Shown here one piece after another: positions 6,746 to 14,930 of a stretch of 32,182 nt of DNA. Positions within the stretch are counted from its first letter, which is position 1. Each line of letters opens with the position of its first letter. The position numbers and the translations under genes are program-made. The notes below the pieces were generated by a model. The model was not told the origin of the DNA and did not search any database. It saw only the letters and a list, made by a program, of their open reading frames with translations. Source of the stretch: Clostridiales bacterium. GTDB lineage: Bacteria; Bacillota; Clostridia; Oscillospirales; Oscillospiraceae. The DNA is taken from NCBI GenBank assembly GCA_003522945.1, contig DPHR01000010.1:1-32182 (forward strand), written 5' to 3'.

Positions 6746-7093
6746 ATGGAACATACGGAATCCATGCAAACCGCGGAGGAGCACGTTCACGTCCATGCCG
6801 ACGGAACGGTGCATTCTCACTCCCACGCGCATACGCACCAGAATACCAAAACCGTAAAGAACCGTCTGGCGCGCGTGATCGGACATCTGCACGCCGTTGA
6901 GCGCATGATCGACGACGGGCGCGACTGCGCCGAGGTGCTCGTACAGCTTGCCGCCGTGCGCAGCGCGATCAACAACATCTGCAAAATAATTTTGCGCGAC
7001 CATATGAACCATTGCGTCATCGACGCCGTCCAAAAAGGGGATACCGAAACGCTTTCTGAACTGGACAAGGCGATCGATCTCCTGATGAAATAA
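6746..7093 (+). CDS. csoR: CsoR/RcnR-family metal-sensing repressor with His-rich N-terminus
   Basis: A 115-aa all-helical DUF156 protein. The core (from ~35) carries VKNRLARVIGHLHAVERMID, the helix with the DNA-binding residues, and the metal ligands C61, H86 and C90. The spacing (25, then 4) is that of the Cys-His-Cys Cu(I) site of CsoR, which argues for copper sensing over the nickel sensor RcnR. Residues 12-31 are a His-rich tail (HVHVHADGTVHSHSHAHTH) that could bind Ni, Zn or Cu and is absent from classical CsoR. Such repressors release DNA when metal binds. It begins 4 nt after pcrA stops, and no copper exporter or chaperone is in the window, so its target must be elsewhere or be itself. 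Confidence 0.9.
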   Translation: MEHTESMQTAEEHVHVHADGTVHSHSHAHTHQNTKTVKNRLARVIGHLHAVERMIDDGRDCAEVLVQLAAVRSAINNICKIILRDHMNHCVIDAVQKGDTETLSELDKAIDLLMK

Positions 7094-7112
7094 TGATAGG
7101 GAGGTATTCTCC

Positions 7113-7763
7113 ATGAAAAAATCCGCGGCTCCCATTCTGATCCTCGTTTTCCTGCTTGTCGCTGTCGGCATTTTTGTTGTGTTCCGTATATCGAAAAACA
7201 ATGATTCGGATACGCAAAATCCCGGGACGACGGCGACCGCAACACCCGAACCGACGGCCACGACGCCCCCCACGGCGACGCCGGAGCCGACCGGGACACC
7301 TGTTCCGACAGCCGTCCCGACCGCTGTTCCTACAGCAACGCCTGTTCCGACCGAAACGCCGGTACCCACTGTGCAGCCGACAGTGGTGCCCGCCCAGGAC
7401 CAGAGCGGCGAGTTCCGCTCGGACACGGGGACGTACATCAACATCGTCGTCAAGTGGACGGTGACCGGCAGCGGCGGCACGAAAACGCTCAAGCTCGACA
7501 CTTACGTCGAGTCGTACGCGCTCGTAACGGGTGACCGCACCAGCGACGTTGTGTTTACCGTCGGCGGCAATGTGTCGTACGCGTCCTCCAAGGCCATCCG
7601 CCTTGACAATGTCCCCCTGACGCAGACCTTCCTCGGCAGCACGAGCGTGGATGTCACGTCCGGCACGGACGTGCCGGTAAACGTGACATGGCACTTCAAC
7701 GGCACCTACAGCAACCAGAACATCGCCACCATCGTGGCGGAGGACACCCTTCACATCAATTAA
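7113..7763 (+). CDS. Membrane-anchored extracytoplasmic protein with Pro/Thr-rich stalk
   Basis: A 216-aa protein. Residues 1-5 are basic, 6-24 form one hydrophobic segment (APILILVFLLVAVGIFVVF), and 38-93 form a stalk made almost only of Thr, Pro, Ala, Val and Glu (repeats of the TPEPT and PTAVPT kind). A C-terminal globular domain of ~120 residues is rich in beta strands (GTYINIVVKWTVTGSGGTKT onward). There is no lipobox Cys after the hydrophobic stretch, so it is probably an uncleaved anchor with the domain displayed outside. GGGAGG precedes the ATG by 8 nt. No enzymatic motif is visible; the function is unknown. It lies 19 nt after csoR and ends at a strong hairpin. Confidence 0.8.
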   Translation: MKKSAAPILILVFLLVAVGIFVVFRISKNNDSDTQNPGTTATATPEPTATTPPTATPEPTGTPVPTAVPTAVPTATPVPTETPVPTVQPTVVPAQDQSGEFRSDTGTYINIVVKWTVTGSGGTKTLKLDTYVESYALVTGDRTSDVVFTVGGNVSYASSKAIRLDNVPLTQTFLGSTSVDVTSGTDVPVNVTWHFNGTYSNQNIATIVAEDTLHIN

Positions 7764-7775
7764 GGAACAGTAAAA

Positions 7776-7813
7776 GAATGCGGCGCGGTTTGAAGAACCG
7801 CGCCGCATTCTTA
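7776..7813. terminator. Bidirectional terminator between convergent genes
   Basis: A perfect 15-bp stem (7776-7790 with 7796-7810) has a 5-nt loop, AT-rich on both outer sides. It separates the plus-strand stalk protein from minus-strand eutH. Confidence 0.8.
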
Positions 7814-7847
7814 TGTCTATATGTCGGATAGTTCGGGGACGCCGCAT

Positions 7848-8933
7848 TTACGAAACCGGGGAATTCCCGGCGGATCGCCTTGTCAGCAGAAGCGCCAAAG
7901 CCGTACCCATAAGACCGCCGGTCAGCTTGGTGATAAGCAGCGGAAAGATCAGGCTCCGCTCGACGGCCACGGTAAAGCCGAGATGCGAGGCCAGCGCGGA
8001 AGCGCCGCAGACAAGAAAAGCGGCATTCATAACTTTGCCCCGCGGATCCATTCCCTTGATCATACTGATGGCCGGAGTGGCGCTGACAAAGCCGACGAGC
8101 AGGGCGGCAAAGCTGCGGTCATCCATATGCAGCTTTCTGCCCAAAGCAGAAAACGGCCGGGAAAGGCCGCGCCGGAGAAGCTCCGCCGCAGGGAGACTCC
8201 CCAGCATGACGATCCCGATGGACGCGACCACCTGCATTGCCTCTTCCAGCGGCATCAGGGAAGGCAGCAGCTTTATATTGCCGATATACTGCACCGCGCC
8301 GAGCGTCAGCCCGATCAGAGAAAAAGCCCGAAGAAACTTGGCAAAGCCGCCGAATACTTTCAGACTTTTCTGCGGGGCAAAATGGAGACAGAGCATCAGC
8401 GCCGCGGAGAAAAGCAGGATCGGAATGGTCTCTTTCAGAAGAGGGAGAAACTGCATCCCTCCGGCAAGACCGCCGAGTATCTGCGCCGCGGGCATGGGAA
8501 TGAGACCGATCAATATCCCTCGGGAAAAAGCGTTCGTGTCCTCCGGAGAGAGAAGCCCCATGCCCATCGGAATGGTAAATGCCAGCGTGCATCCCGTTGT
8601 GGCAGAGACCAGAATGCCCGCGTAAAGCCCGACGGTCGGATCGGAGGCAAGATCGACTGCCGCCTGGTAGCCTCCCATATCGATGGGAATAAAACCGCCC
8701 AGCATTCCGGGGTCCAAACCGATCCTTTGCCAGAGCGGAGAGAGCGTCAGGGAAAGTACCCGGACAATGAGGGGAGAAAGACAGAGAATGCCCGCCATGG
8801 AGAGAGCCGTGGGGCCCAGCAGACGGAAACCCTCCTCAAATCGTTCTCCCAATCCCAGCCGGTTGCCGAGGAGAGAGTCGATCCCGCCGATAAGCGCTCC
8901 GGCGGCCAGAAGCCAAAGCAATATCCGCTCCAT
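7848..8933 (-). CDS. eutH: EutH-family ethanolamine permease homologue
   Basis: A 361-aa polytopic membrane protein with about ten hydrophobic segments. The N-terminus LGERFEEGFRLLGPTALSMA matches the EutH signature (F-E-E-G-F-x-x-x-G). Next come DPGMLGGFIPIDMGGYQAA (the D-M-G-G motif), then TIPMGMGLLSPEDTNAFSRG. EutH carries ethanolamine in eut operons, but no ammonia lyase, microcompartment or eut regulator gene is in the window, so the substrate is assigned by family only. Its ATG lies 3 nt after the stop of the M24 peptidase gene, a spacing that implies translational coupling. It is slightly shorter than the ~370-410 aa common in the family. A terminator follows at 7776-7810. Confidence 0.88.
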   Translation of the reverse strand: MERILLWLLAAGALIGGIDSLLGNRLGLGERFEEGFRLLGPTALSMAGILCLSPLIVRVLSLTLSPLWQRIGLDPGMLGGFIPIDMGGYQAAVDLASDPTVGLYAGILVSATTGCTLAFTIPMGMGLLSPEDTNAFSRGILIGLIPMPAAQILGGLAGGMQFLPLLKETIPILLFSAALMLCLHFAPQKSLKVFGGFAKFLRAFSLIGLTLGAVQYIGNIKLLPSLMPLEEAMQVVASIGIVMLGSLPAAELLRRGLSRPFSALGRKLHMDDRSFAALLVGFVSATPAISMIKGMDPRGKVMNAAFLVCGASALASHLGFTVAVERSLIFPLLITKLTGGLMGTALALLLTRRSAGNSPVS

Positions 8934-8936
8934 AGA

Positions 8937-10184
8937 TCAGATGCGGCCGATCTCCGCTTCGATATCGGCAATGGTGCGCGGAATACCGGCCGAAATGTTT
9001 TCGCAGCCGGTTTCCGTCACGAGGCAGTTATCCTCCAACCGGAAGCCGATGCCCCATTCCTCGTGGTACACACCGACATCCACACAGAAGACCATGTTGG
9101 GCGCGAGGACGGCAGGACGCTCTACCACATCGTGCACATCGTAGCCGATGTGATGCGAGCCGCCGTGCCACATGAGCTTCCCGATCTCATCCGCGCTCCG
9201 GAGAACCCCTGCTTCCACCAGACGCTCCGCGTTGTAGCGGCGGATCGTGGCATCTACCTCTTCCATGGGCATACCGGGGCGAATGATCGAAAACATATAG
9301 TCCGAGGTAGCCAGCACGCACTCGTACAAAAGCCGCTGACGAGGCGAGAACCGTCCGTTGCACGGCCAGCCGCGGGATACGTCAGTGATCATGTTGTCGT
9401 ACTGCGCGCCGACGTCGTTGAGGATCATGTCACCGTCCTGCGCCTGCCCGGTGTAGCTGTAATAATGGATGCAGAAGTTGTTTTTTCCAGCGGAAATGAT
9501 GGAAGGAAATCCGGGACCGTCCGGGCCGAACTGCGCCAGCGCATAATCAAAATCCGCTTTGTACTGGTACTCATATTTTCCGGGGCGGGAAGCGTGCATC
9601 ATGGCCAGAATGCCCGCCTTGGTGATCTTCTCGGCTTCACGCAGCGCCTCGATCTCGCAGGGCTGCTTTATAAGCCGCAGCCGGCGGATCAGTATGTTGG
9701 CGTTTTCCAGACGCAGGAACGGATATTCCCGCTGGATCACGTTTCGCCAGCTGTGCGCCGGGCGGTCAATGTCAGCGGGGGAGATGCGGTAGAGGTCGAG
9801 ATACACGGCTCCGTAGTTTCCGCTGTTCGCCAGAGCGGAAAAATCCGTTTCCAGCGCGCCGACGAAGCGCACGTCCTTAACGCCGGAAACGCTTTCCGCT
9901 TCCTGCGGCTTGATCCGAGTGCCGGTCCAGCGCTCGGCAATAGCGTCCGGCGGCAGCAGATACAGCCGCTCCGCGACACTGCCCTCGGCGTCCTTCAGCG
10001 CGAGCAGCACCGCCTGCCTGCACTTCAGCCCCGTAAAGTAGACAAAGCTCCGATCCGCGAAAAACGGGTAATATTCGTCGTTCGTTTTCCGAACCTCTTC
10101 GCCGGAAAAAAGCATCAAAAGCGAACCAGGCTGCATCATGGCATAGAGCTGTTCCCGGTTTCCCTGATAGTATGCGGTATTCAT
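8937..10184 (-). CDS. M24B metallopeptidase (Xaa-Pro aminopeptidase family)
   Basis: A 415-aa protein. Residues ~1-165 form the creatinase/aminopeptidase P N-terminal domain (with FFADRSFVYFTGL). The pita-bread catalytic domain follows. Metal-ligand candidates are D257 and D268 (ILNDVGAQYDNMITDVSRGW), H344 (GGSHHIGYDVHD), D369 where the family usually has Glu (FCVDVGVY in place of the usual V-E-P-G), and E384 (FRLEDNCLVTETG). It probably removes N-terminal residues before proline, or acts on a related dipeptide. The ATG at 10184 has AAGGAGG 8 nt upstream. It is the first gene of a two-gene operon with eutH. The Glu-to-Asp change is conservative, so activity is likely retained, possibly with changed metal preference. 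Confidence 0.9.
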   Translation of the reverse strand: MNTAYYQGNREQLYAMMQPGSLLMLFSGEEVRKTNDEYYPFFADRSFVYFTGLKCRQAVLLALKDAEGSVAERLYLLPPDAIAERWTGTRIKPQEAESVSGVKDVRFVGALETDFSALANSGNYGAVYLDLYRISPADIDRPAHSWRNVIQREYPFLRLENANILIRRLRLIKQPCEIEALREAEKITKAGILAMMHASRPGKYEYQYKADFDYALAQFGPDGPGFPSIISAGKNNFCIHYYSYTGQAQDGDMILNDVGAQYDNMITDVSRGWPCNGRFSPRQRLLYECVLATSDYMFSIIRPGMPMEEVDATIRRYNAERLVEAGVLRSADEIGKLMWHGGSHHIGYDVHDVVERPAVLAPNMVFCVDVGVYHEEWGIGFRLEDNCLVTETGCENISAGIPRTIADIEAEIGRI

Positions 10185-10213
10185 GGTTTATTCCTCCTTA
10201 TTCAGACGTTCTT

Positions 10214-10241
10214 ATTATAATGACTTGGTGAAGGTTTGAAA
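10214..10241 (-). promoter_or_regulatory. Candidate promoter for the M24 peptidase-eutH operon
   Basis: On the minus strand a consensus TATAAT (10219-10214) is preceded at 16 nt by a weak TTTCAA (10241-10236), about 30 nt before the start codon. Confidence 0.6.
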
Positions 10242-10283
10242 AGAAGAAAAACACAGGATATCTATACGGCATACGCAGCCCCA

Positions 10284-10312
10284 TTGACAAATTTTTTATA
10301 AGCGGCTACAAT
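10284..10312 (+). promoter_or_regulatory. Promoter of the MATE-kinase fusion gene
   Basis: TTGACA (10284-10289), 17-nt spacer, TACAAT (10307-10312). A short hairpin, CCCGCG-AAAAA-CGCGGG, at 10321-10337 would form in the 5' leader. Confidence 0.85.
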
Positions 10313-10368
10313 GCCGCCTACCCGCGAAAAACGCGGGATATCAAACGAGAAAAACGAGGGATACCAAA

Positions 10369-12321
10369 GTGGAACACAGCGAACTGTTCCGAACGGAAAA
10401 AATCAGCAGAGTTCTGTTGCGTCTGGCGCCGCCGGTGATGCTCGCGCAGCTCATTCAGGCGCTTTATAATATCGTGGACAGTCTGTTTGTGGGCCGGTAT
10501 TCGGAATCCGGCCTGACAGCTTTGTCCATCATCTATCCGATCCAGCTTTTGATGATCGCTCTCGCCGTCGGAACGGGCGTAGGGATCAACACGGTGATGG
10601 CGGCAAAGCTCGGCGTGGGCGAGGCGAAAAAGGCGGATGAGTATGCCGGTGTGGGAACACCGCTCGCTGCCGCGCTGTGGCTTTTGTTCGCTGCGGTCTG
10701 CTGGGCGGTCATGCCCGCCTATGCGAGAATATCCACCGCGTCTGACGCGGTGATACGCGATGTGACGGTATATGGCCGGATCGTATGCGTATTCAGCTTC
10801 GGGCTGTTCTTCGAGAGCATCTGGACAAAGGTGCTGCAATCGATCGGCGATATGAAAACGCCAATGATCGCCCAGATCCTCGGCGCGGTCACGAACATCG
10901 TTCTCGACCCGCTTTTGATCTTCGGCCTTTTCGGCCTTCCGGAAATGGGGATCGCCGGCGCTGCCGTTGCTACTGTTGCGGGGCAGATCGTGGCGGCGCT
11001 CGTCGTGATGAGAAAGGGCTTTCGCCGCTCGCCCGCGGCAAAGGCGTATCCGCACCACGTCGCAAAGATCTTCCGTCTCGGCATACCGAATATCCTGATG
11101 CAGTCGGCGTACACTTTTTATATTTTCGGCCTTAATCTGATTTTGGCGAGCTTCTGCGACGAGGCTGTCACCGCTCTCGGCATTTACTATAAGTGGCAGA
11201 CGTTCTTCTTTATCCCGCTCGGCGCGATGCAGACGTGTATCGTTCCGGTCATCAGCTACAATTACGCCGCGCGAAACATCGACCGCTGCAAAAAGACGCT
11301 TTCGGCCTCTGTCCTGTTCGGCGCGGCGCTGATGGCCGTCGGCACGCTTATCTTCGTTTCTCTGCCGTCACAGCTGCTGCGGACATTTACCTCCGATGCG
11401 TTCGTGATCGAGATCGGCACGGTCGGCTTCCGCATCATCGGCCTCGGCTTTATCCCGATGGTCACATCGCTGATCTTTCCGGTGTTCTTTCAGGCGGTGG
11501 GCTCAAGTTTGAAAAGCTCGGCGCTCACGGTGATCCGGACAGTCGTGCTGTTCGTTCCGCTCGGCTATCTTTTCTCCCGCTTCGGGCTGAGCCGGTTCTG
11601 GCTGACGTATCCGGTTACGGAGATCCTGACGAGCATCGTGGGGTTTGTATTCTACCGGCAGTTCCTCAAAAAGGACTATGTCAGCGAGCCGAAGCCGCTG
11701 CGCGCGGATGACGGAGACGCCGTGGCGCTCAAACCCTCGAAGCCGGGCGTCATCATCACCATCGCCCGCGAGCACGGCTCCTCCGGCAAGCAGATCGGAA
11801 AGCTCGTTGCGCAGAAGCTCGGCATCCCGTTTTACTACAAGGAGATGGTGGCGCTGGCCGCGCATGAGAGCGGACTCGACCGCGAATTCATTTCCGATAT
11901 CCACAAAAACGCTCCGGACGCGATGCGCGATCTCTATCTCAGCTCGCAGGTGGTCCAGCGGGCCATCGCGGCGCAGGACCGGATCATCCGCCGCATCGCC
12001 GACAACGGTTCGTGCGTTATCGTAGGGCGCGCCGCGGATTATGTTCTGCGGGAGCATAAAAATGTTGTCCGTGTGTTCGTTCACGCGCCGCTCGACTACC
12101 GAATCCGTCGTGTTATGGAGGTATACGGGGACACGCTGCGGGAGGCAAAACGCAATATCCGCCGCTCCGACAAGGCGCGGGCGTCGTATTACCGGCACAT
12201 CTCCGGGCGCCGATGGGGCGATGCCGAAAACTATGAGCTGACGGTGGATTCCTCCGCCGGACTGGAAGAAACGGCGGCGATCATCGTCGCCTACGCCCGC
12301 GCCGCAGCGGGGGAAAAGTGA
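10369..12321 (+). CDS. MATE efflux transporter fused to a cytidylate-kinase-like domain
   Basis: A 650-aa protein. Residues ~10-435 are a MATE-family transporter: twelve hydrophobic segments, with APPVMLAQLIQALYNIVDSL at the start and FESIWTKVLQSIGDMKTPM and GNxxVD-like elements. A ~25-residue linker (440-460) leads to a cytidylate-kinase-like domain (Cytidylate_kin2 type, ~460-650): VIITIAREHGSSGKQIGKLV, a P-loop variant typical of this family, then GSCVIVGRAADYVLRE and FVHAPLDYRIRRVM. MATE proteins expel cationic compounds using Na+ or H+ gradients; the kinase-like family's substrate is not established. The start is a GTG at 10369 with GAGGG 8 nt upstream. No stop or frameshift interrupts the junction. 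The domain faces the cytoplasm by prediction. Confidence 0.9.
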   Translation: MEHSELFRTEKISRVLLRLAPPVMLAQLIQALYNIVDSLFVGRYSESGLTALSIIYPIQLLMIALAVGTGVGINTVMAAKLGVGEAKKADEYAGVGTPLAAALWLLFAAVCWAVMPAYARISTASDAVIRDVTVYGRIVCVFSFGLFFESIWTKVLQSIGDMKTPMIAQILGAVTNIVLDPLLIFGLFGLPEMGIAGAAVATVAGQIVAALVVMRKGFRRSPAAKAYPHHVAKIFRLGIPNILMQSAYTFYIFGLNLILASFCDEAVTALGIYYKWQTFFFIPLGAMQTCIVPVISYNYAARNIDRCKKTLSASVLFGAALMAVGTLIFVSLPSQLLRTFTSDAFVIEIGTVGFRIIGLGFIPMVTSLIFPVFFQAVGSSLKSSALTVIRTVVLFVPLGYLFSRFGLSRFWLTYPVTEILTSIVGFVFYRQFLKKDYVSEPKPLRADDGDAVALKPSKPGVIITIAREHGSSGKQIGKLVAQKLGIPFYYKEMVALAAHESGLDREFISDIHKNAPDAMRDLYLSSQVVQRAIAAQDRIIRRIADNGSCVIVGRAADYVLREHKNVVRVFVHAPLDYRIRRVMEVYGDTLREAKRNIRRSDKARASYYRHISGRRWGDAENYELTVDSSAGLEETAAIIVAYARAAAGEK

Positions 12322-12355
12322 TCTTCCGTTTATACCCGATAACAGATATAGATTA

Positions 12356-12390
12356 TGACGCCGTATCCGGTATTTCCGGATACGGCGTCA
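12356..12390. terminator. Bidirectional terminator between convergent genes
   Basis: A perfect 15-bp stem (12356-12370 with 12376-12390) with a 5-nt loop. An outer repeat, CCGATAAC at 12336-12343 against GTTATCGG at 12408-12415, extends it. It lies between the MATE fusion and the ene-reductase. Confidence 0.8.
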
Positions 12391-12416
12391 TCTTATGCGC
12401 TTATGCAGTTATCGGA

Positions 12417-14681
12417 TCAGATGTACTGCGCGAGGTCGTAGGCGGCTTTGGTAGCGCCCCAGACGAGGCCGGCCTGGAAGGAGTCGCCGATGTTGTAGAT
12501 CTCCTTGGCGACATGCTGCTTCACGCCCTCAAGATACTGGCTCTCGTCGGCACGGCGGCCGAGCGCGTTGACGAACAGCTCCGCGTGGTGCTCTTCGACG
12601 ACCGTTTCGGGACCCATCTTCGGCGCAAGCGGGTTGACGACGTTCTTCGGCAGAACCGGCGTCCAGGTGCAGTAAACGTCCGGCGCGCCCTTGGAGATGT
12701 TGCGGCTGACGAGCACCCTGCCCGGCTCGAACGACTTGATCGTCGCGCAGTTGACGAGCTTCGCGCCGTTATCCTCAAGATAGTGGATGATGTGGCCGCG
12801 GTTGGCGGTGCAGGCGCCGTCCATGAAGTTGCCGAGCATGTCGATCACGGTGATCCTGCAGCCGTGCTCGTAGCTCAGCCAGTAGGCGGTCTCCATGCCG
12901 ACCGCGCCGCCGCCGAGAACGACGACCTTCTTCGCGCCGCCGAGCTTTTCGGGATTGCGCAGAAGCTCGGTCGCTTCGACCATGTTCACGGTGTCGATGC
13001 CGGGAATGCGCGGGCTGATGCGCTTGGCGCCGACGGCATAGATCACGGCGTCGTAGTTCTGCGCCTTGAGATATTCCGGCGTGGCCTCTACGCCGAACTT
13101 CACCGCAACGCCCTTCTGCCCGAGCGTCTGGCGCTTGAGCCATTCGACATAGTTGTGCATGTCGTACTTATTTTTGGGAACGGCAGCAGCGTTCGCAATG
13201 CCGCCGAGCTCGCTCGTTTTCTCAAGGATCTCGACGGTGTGGCCGCGCTGCGCGGCGTAGATGGCAAAGTTCATGCCGGCGGGGCCGCCGCCGACGACGC
13301 CGATCTTCTTCGCCGTTACAGCGGGCGCGGACTGCTTGGGCAGCACATCCTCATGGCCGGTGCGCGGGTTGACGGCGCACTGCGGGTGACCGCCCTCGAC
13401 GAACTCGTTGACGCAGGCTTCCTGACAGCCGATGCACGGACGGATCTGGTCCACGTCGCCCGCGTAGGCTTTCCTGCACCAGTCGGGATCGGCGAGCACC
13501 GGGCGGCCGAGCATGATCATGTCGCACTTGCCGTCGCGCAGGGCCTTCTCGTCCATATCGGGATAGTTGAGCTTGCCGACAGCGACGATGGGAACCTCAA
13601 ATCCGGCATTGGACTTCACGCCGCGCTCCTTGAAGTATTCCTTGGCCACCTTCGCCACGTCAAGGAAGCAGCCGGCGGGCATGTACGCGGGCGGATGCGG
13701 GAGCCACCAGTTGTCGTAGCAGCCAAGGTCCACGTCGAACATATCGACGCCCGCCTTGACGAGGTTTTCCATATAGTCGAGCGTTTCATAAATGGAACGG
13801 CCGTTCTTGAAGCCCTTGAGGGAGGAAACGGTGTCCATACGCTCACCGTAGGTCTCTTCGAGAGCGCAGCTCAGATCGATGCGGTACATGATCGGGAACC
13901 ACGGACCGGTGCGCTTGCGCATCTCCTTGACGATGTTGATGCCGAAGAGCTGCCAGTCGGTATATTTGCCGAGCTTGCGGTGGTTGAACGCGGTGTTGGT
14001 GAGCTGATCGATGAGATAGCCCTCGTGGCCGTGCAGATACACGCCGTCGATGCCCATCGTCTTGGCGTCTGCTGCGCCCTGACCAAAGTTACGGACGATC
14101 TGGTCCAGCTCAAGGTCGGTAAGGGGACGGCAGGGAATGCTCGGAATATAGAAGTTCGGATTCCAAGAGGCGGACACGGGCAGCGCGTACTTCGTCATAA
14201 GGCACTGCGGGTTGCCGACACGGCCGAGGCCGGCGGTGAGCTGGATGAAAATGCGGCTGTTGCGCGCGTGGACGCCCTGCGCCAGATCGCGCCAGCCCAT
14301 GAAGTTGGTGCGGGTGTTGTCGATGCGGGGGAAGTAGGAGAAGTTGCCCTTTTCCGTCACGGACGAGTCGATGTGGTGGCTGATGGGGATGAGGCCCGTG
14401 GTGAGAAGGCCGACGCCGCCTTCGGCGCGGGCAAAAAAGTACTCGCGCATTTTGTCGTTCGGGCGGCCGGTCTCTTCCGCCATCTGGCAGTTGCCCATCG
14501 GCGCCATCACAAGACGATTCTTGATCGTCAGACGGTTGACCTGGATGGGGGAGAACATCGTGTCATACGGCCAGAGCTCCCTGGTATAGCGTCCGGTACC
14601 GCCTTCGGTATTTTCGCAGTCCTTCTGCACCCAGCTGCCGTAGCTGTTGACGAGTCTTTCAACCAATGCATCGGTTTTCAA
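12417..14681 (-). CDS. NADH:flavin oxidoreductase / 2-enoate reductase-type Fe-S flavoenzyme
   Basis: About 754 aa, the three-part layout of 2,4-dienoyl-CoA reductase and 2-enoate reductase. An Old Yellow Enzyme barrel (~40-410) has NRLVMAPMGN and the catalytic-loop motif HGHEGYLIDQ. A 4Fe-4S site follows, CIGCQEAC with a further Cys 11 residues on. Then come an FAD domain (GVVGGGPAGMNFAIYAAQRG) and an NAD(P)H domain (VVVLGGGAVGMETAYWL). Such enzymes reduce activated C=C bonds. The start is probably the TTG at 14681, 8 nt after GAGGG; an in-frame TTG at 14687 lies too close. It is transcribed divergently from the dehydratase-type operon, across a 249-nt region with a palindrome. BaiCD, BaiH, FldZ and BilR are relatives by architecture, but the substrate cannot be told. 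Confidence 0.9.
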   Translation of the reverse strand: MKTDALVERLVNSYGSWVQKDCENTEGGTGRYTRELWPYDTMFSPIQVNRLTIKNRLVMAPMGNCQMAEETGRPNDKMREYFFARAEGGVGLLTTGLIPISHHIDSSVTEKGNFSYFPRIDNTRTNFMGWRDLAQGVHARNSRIFIQLTAGLGRVGNPQCLMTKYALPVSASWNPNFYIPSIPCRPLTDLELDQIVRNFGQGAADAKTMGIDGVYLHGHEGYLIDQLTNTAFNHRKLGKYTDWQLFGINIVKEMRKRTGPWFPIMYRIDLSCALEETYGERMDTVSSLKGFKNGRSIYETLDYMENLVKAGVDMFDVDLGCYDNWWLPHPPAYMPAGCFLDVAKVAKEYFKERGVKSNAGFEVPIVAVGKLNYPDMDEKALRDGKCDMIMLGRPVLADPDWCRKAYAGDVDQIRPCIGCQEACVNEFVEGGHPQCAVNPRTGHEDVLPKQSAPAVTAKKIGVVGGGPAGMNFAIYAAQRGHTVEILEKTSELGGIANAAAVPKNKYDMHNYVEWLKRQTLGQKGVAVKFGVEATPEYLKAQNYDAVIYAVGAKRISPRIPGIDTVNMVEATELLRNPEKLGGAKKVVVLGGGAVGMETAYWLSYEHGCRITVIDMLGNFMDGACTANRGHIIHYLEDNGAKLVNCATIKSFEPGRVLVSRNISKGAPDVYCTWTPVLPKNVVNPLAPKMGPETVVEEHHAELFVNALGRRADESQYLEGVKQHVAKEIYNIGDSFQAGLVWGATKAAYDLAQYI

Positions 14682-14738
14682 ATCCAAATCCCTCTTTCAA
14701 ACTTTATTTGTAATTGTTCTCAATTTCTTAATGATTTG

Positions 14739-14755
14739 TTCACAGCCGTTGTGAA
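14739..14755. promoter_or_regulatory. Perfect palindrome, candidate operator
   Basis: TTCACA-GCCGT-TGTGAA lies in the divergent region, 57 nt before the ene-reductase start and 70 nt before the -35 of the opposite operon. A 6-5-6 perfect inverted repeat fits a dimeric regulator; no regulator gene is adjacent. Confidence 0.5.
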
Positions 14756-14825
14756 TCCTACACCAACATCATGTTCAATTTAACACAGCCGGAACAGATA
14801 ATCAACAAAAAATAATAAGAAATTC

Positions 14826-14854
14826 TTGATTCTTTTAGTAAAAAGTGATACAAT
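14826..14854 (+). promoter_or_regulatory. Promoter of the dehydratase-type operon
   Basis: TTGATT (14826-14831), 17-nt spacer, TACAAT (14849-14854), within AT-rich DNA about 76 nt before the first gene. Confidence 0.8.
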
Positions 14855-14930
14855 AAATATGTAGTGAAAATCAATAAAAGTGTCTAAAAACGCACACAAA
14901 TTTATAAAACTGCGTGAAAGGAAACTTGCG

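Noticed and set aside
4240..6765. 841-codon open frame on the minus strand opposite pcrA
   Set aside because: Antisense shadow of a GC-rich gene. Its translation is Arg/His/Val/Asp-rich without domain motifs, while the plus strand shows all helicase motifs.
7238..7395. Possible tandem repeat or CRISPR-like array
   Set aside because: The repetition comes from Pro/Thr-rich codons in a protein stalk; there are no regular spacers.
7821..10220. 799-codon plus-strand frame opposite eutH and the M24 peptidase
   Set aside because: It spans two convincing minus-strand genes and their junction; low-complexity charged translation; no ribosome site.
12417..14681. Assignment as a bile-acid (BaiCD/BaiH) or bilirubin (BilR) reductase
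   Set aside because: The family architecture matches, but no other bai or bil genes are present and substrate residues cannot be judged by eye.
14739..14755. Rex-type operator
   Set aside because: Rex sites read TTGTGAA-type then TTCACAA-type; here the half-sites are in the opposite order, so only an unassigned palindrome is claimed.
12318..14783. 821-codon plus-strand frame opposite the ene-reductase
   Set aside because: A shadow frame. The minus strand carries clear FAD, NADH and Fe-S motifs.
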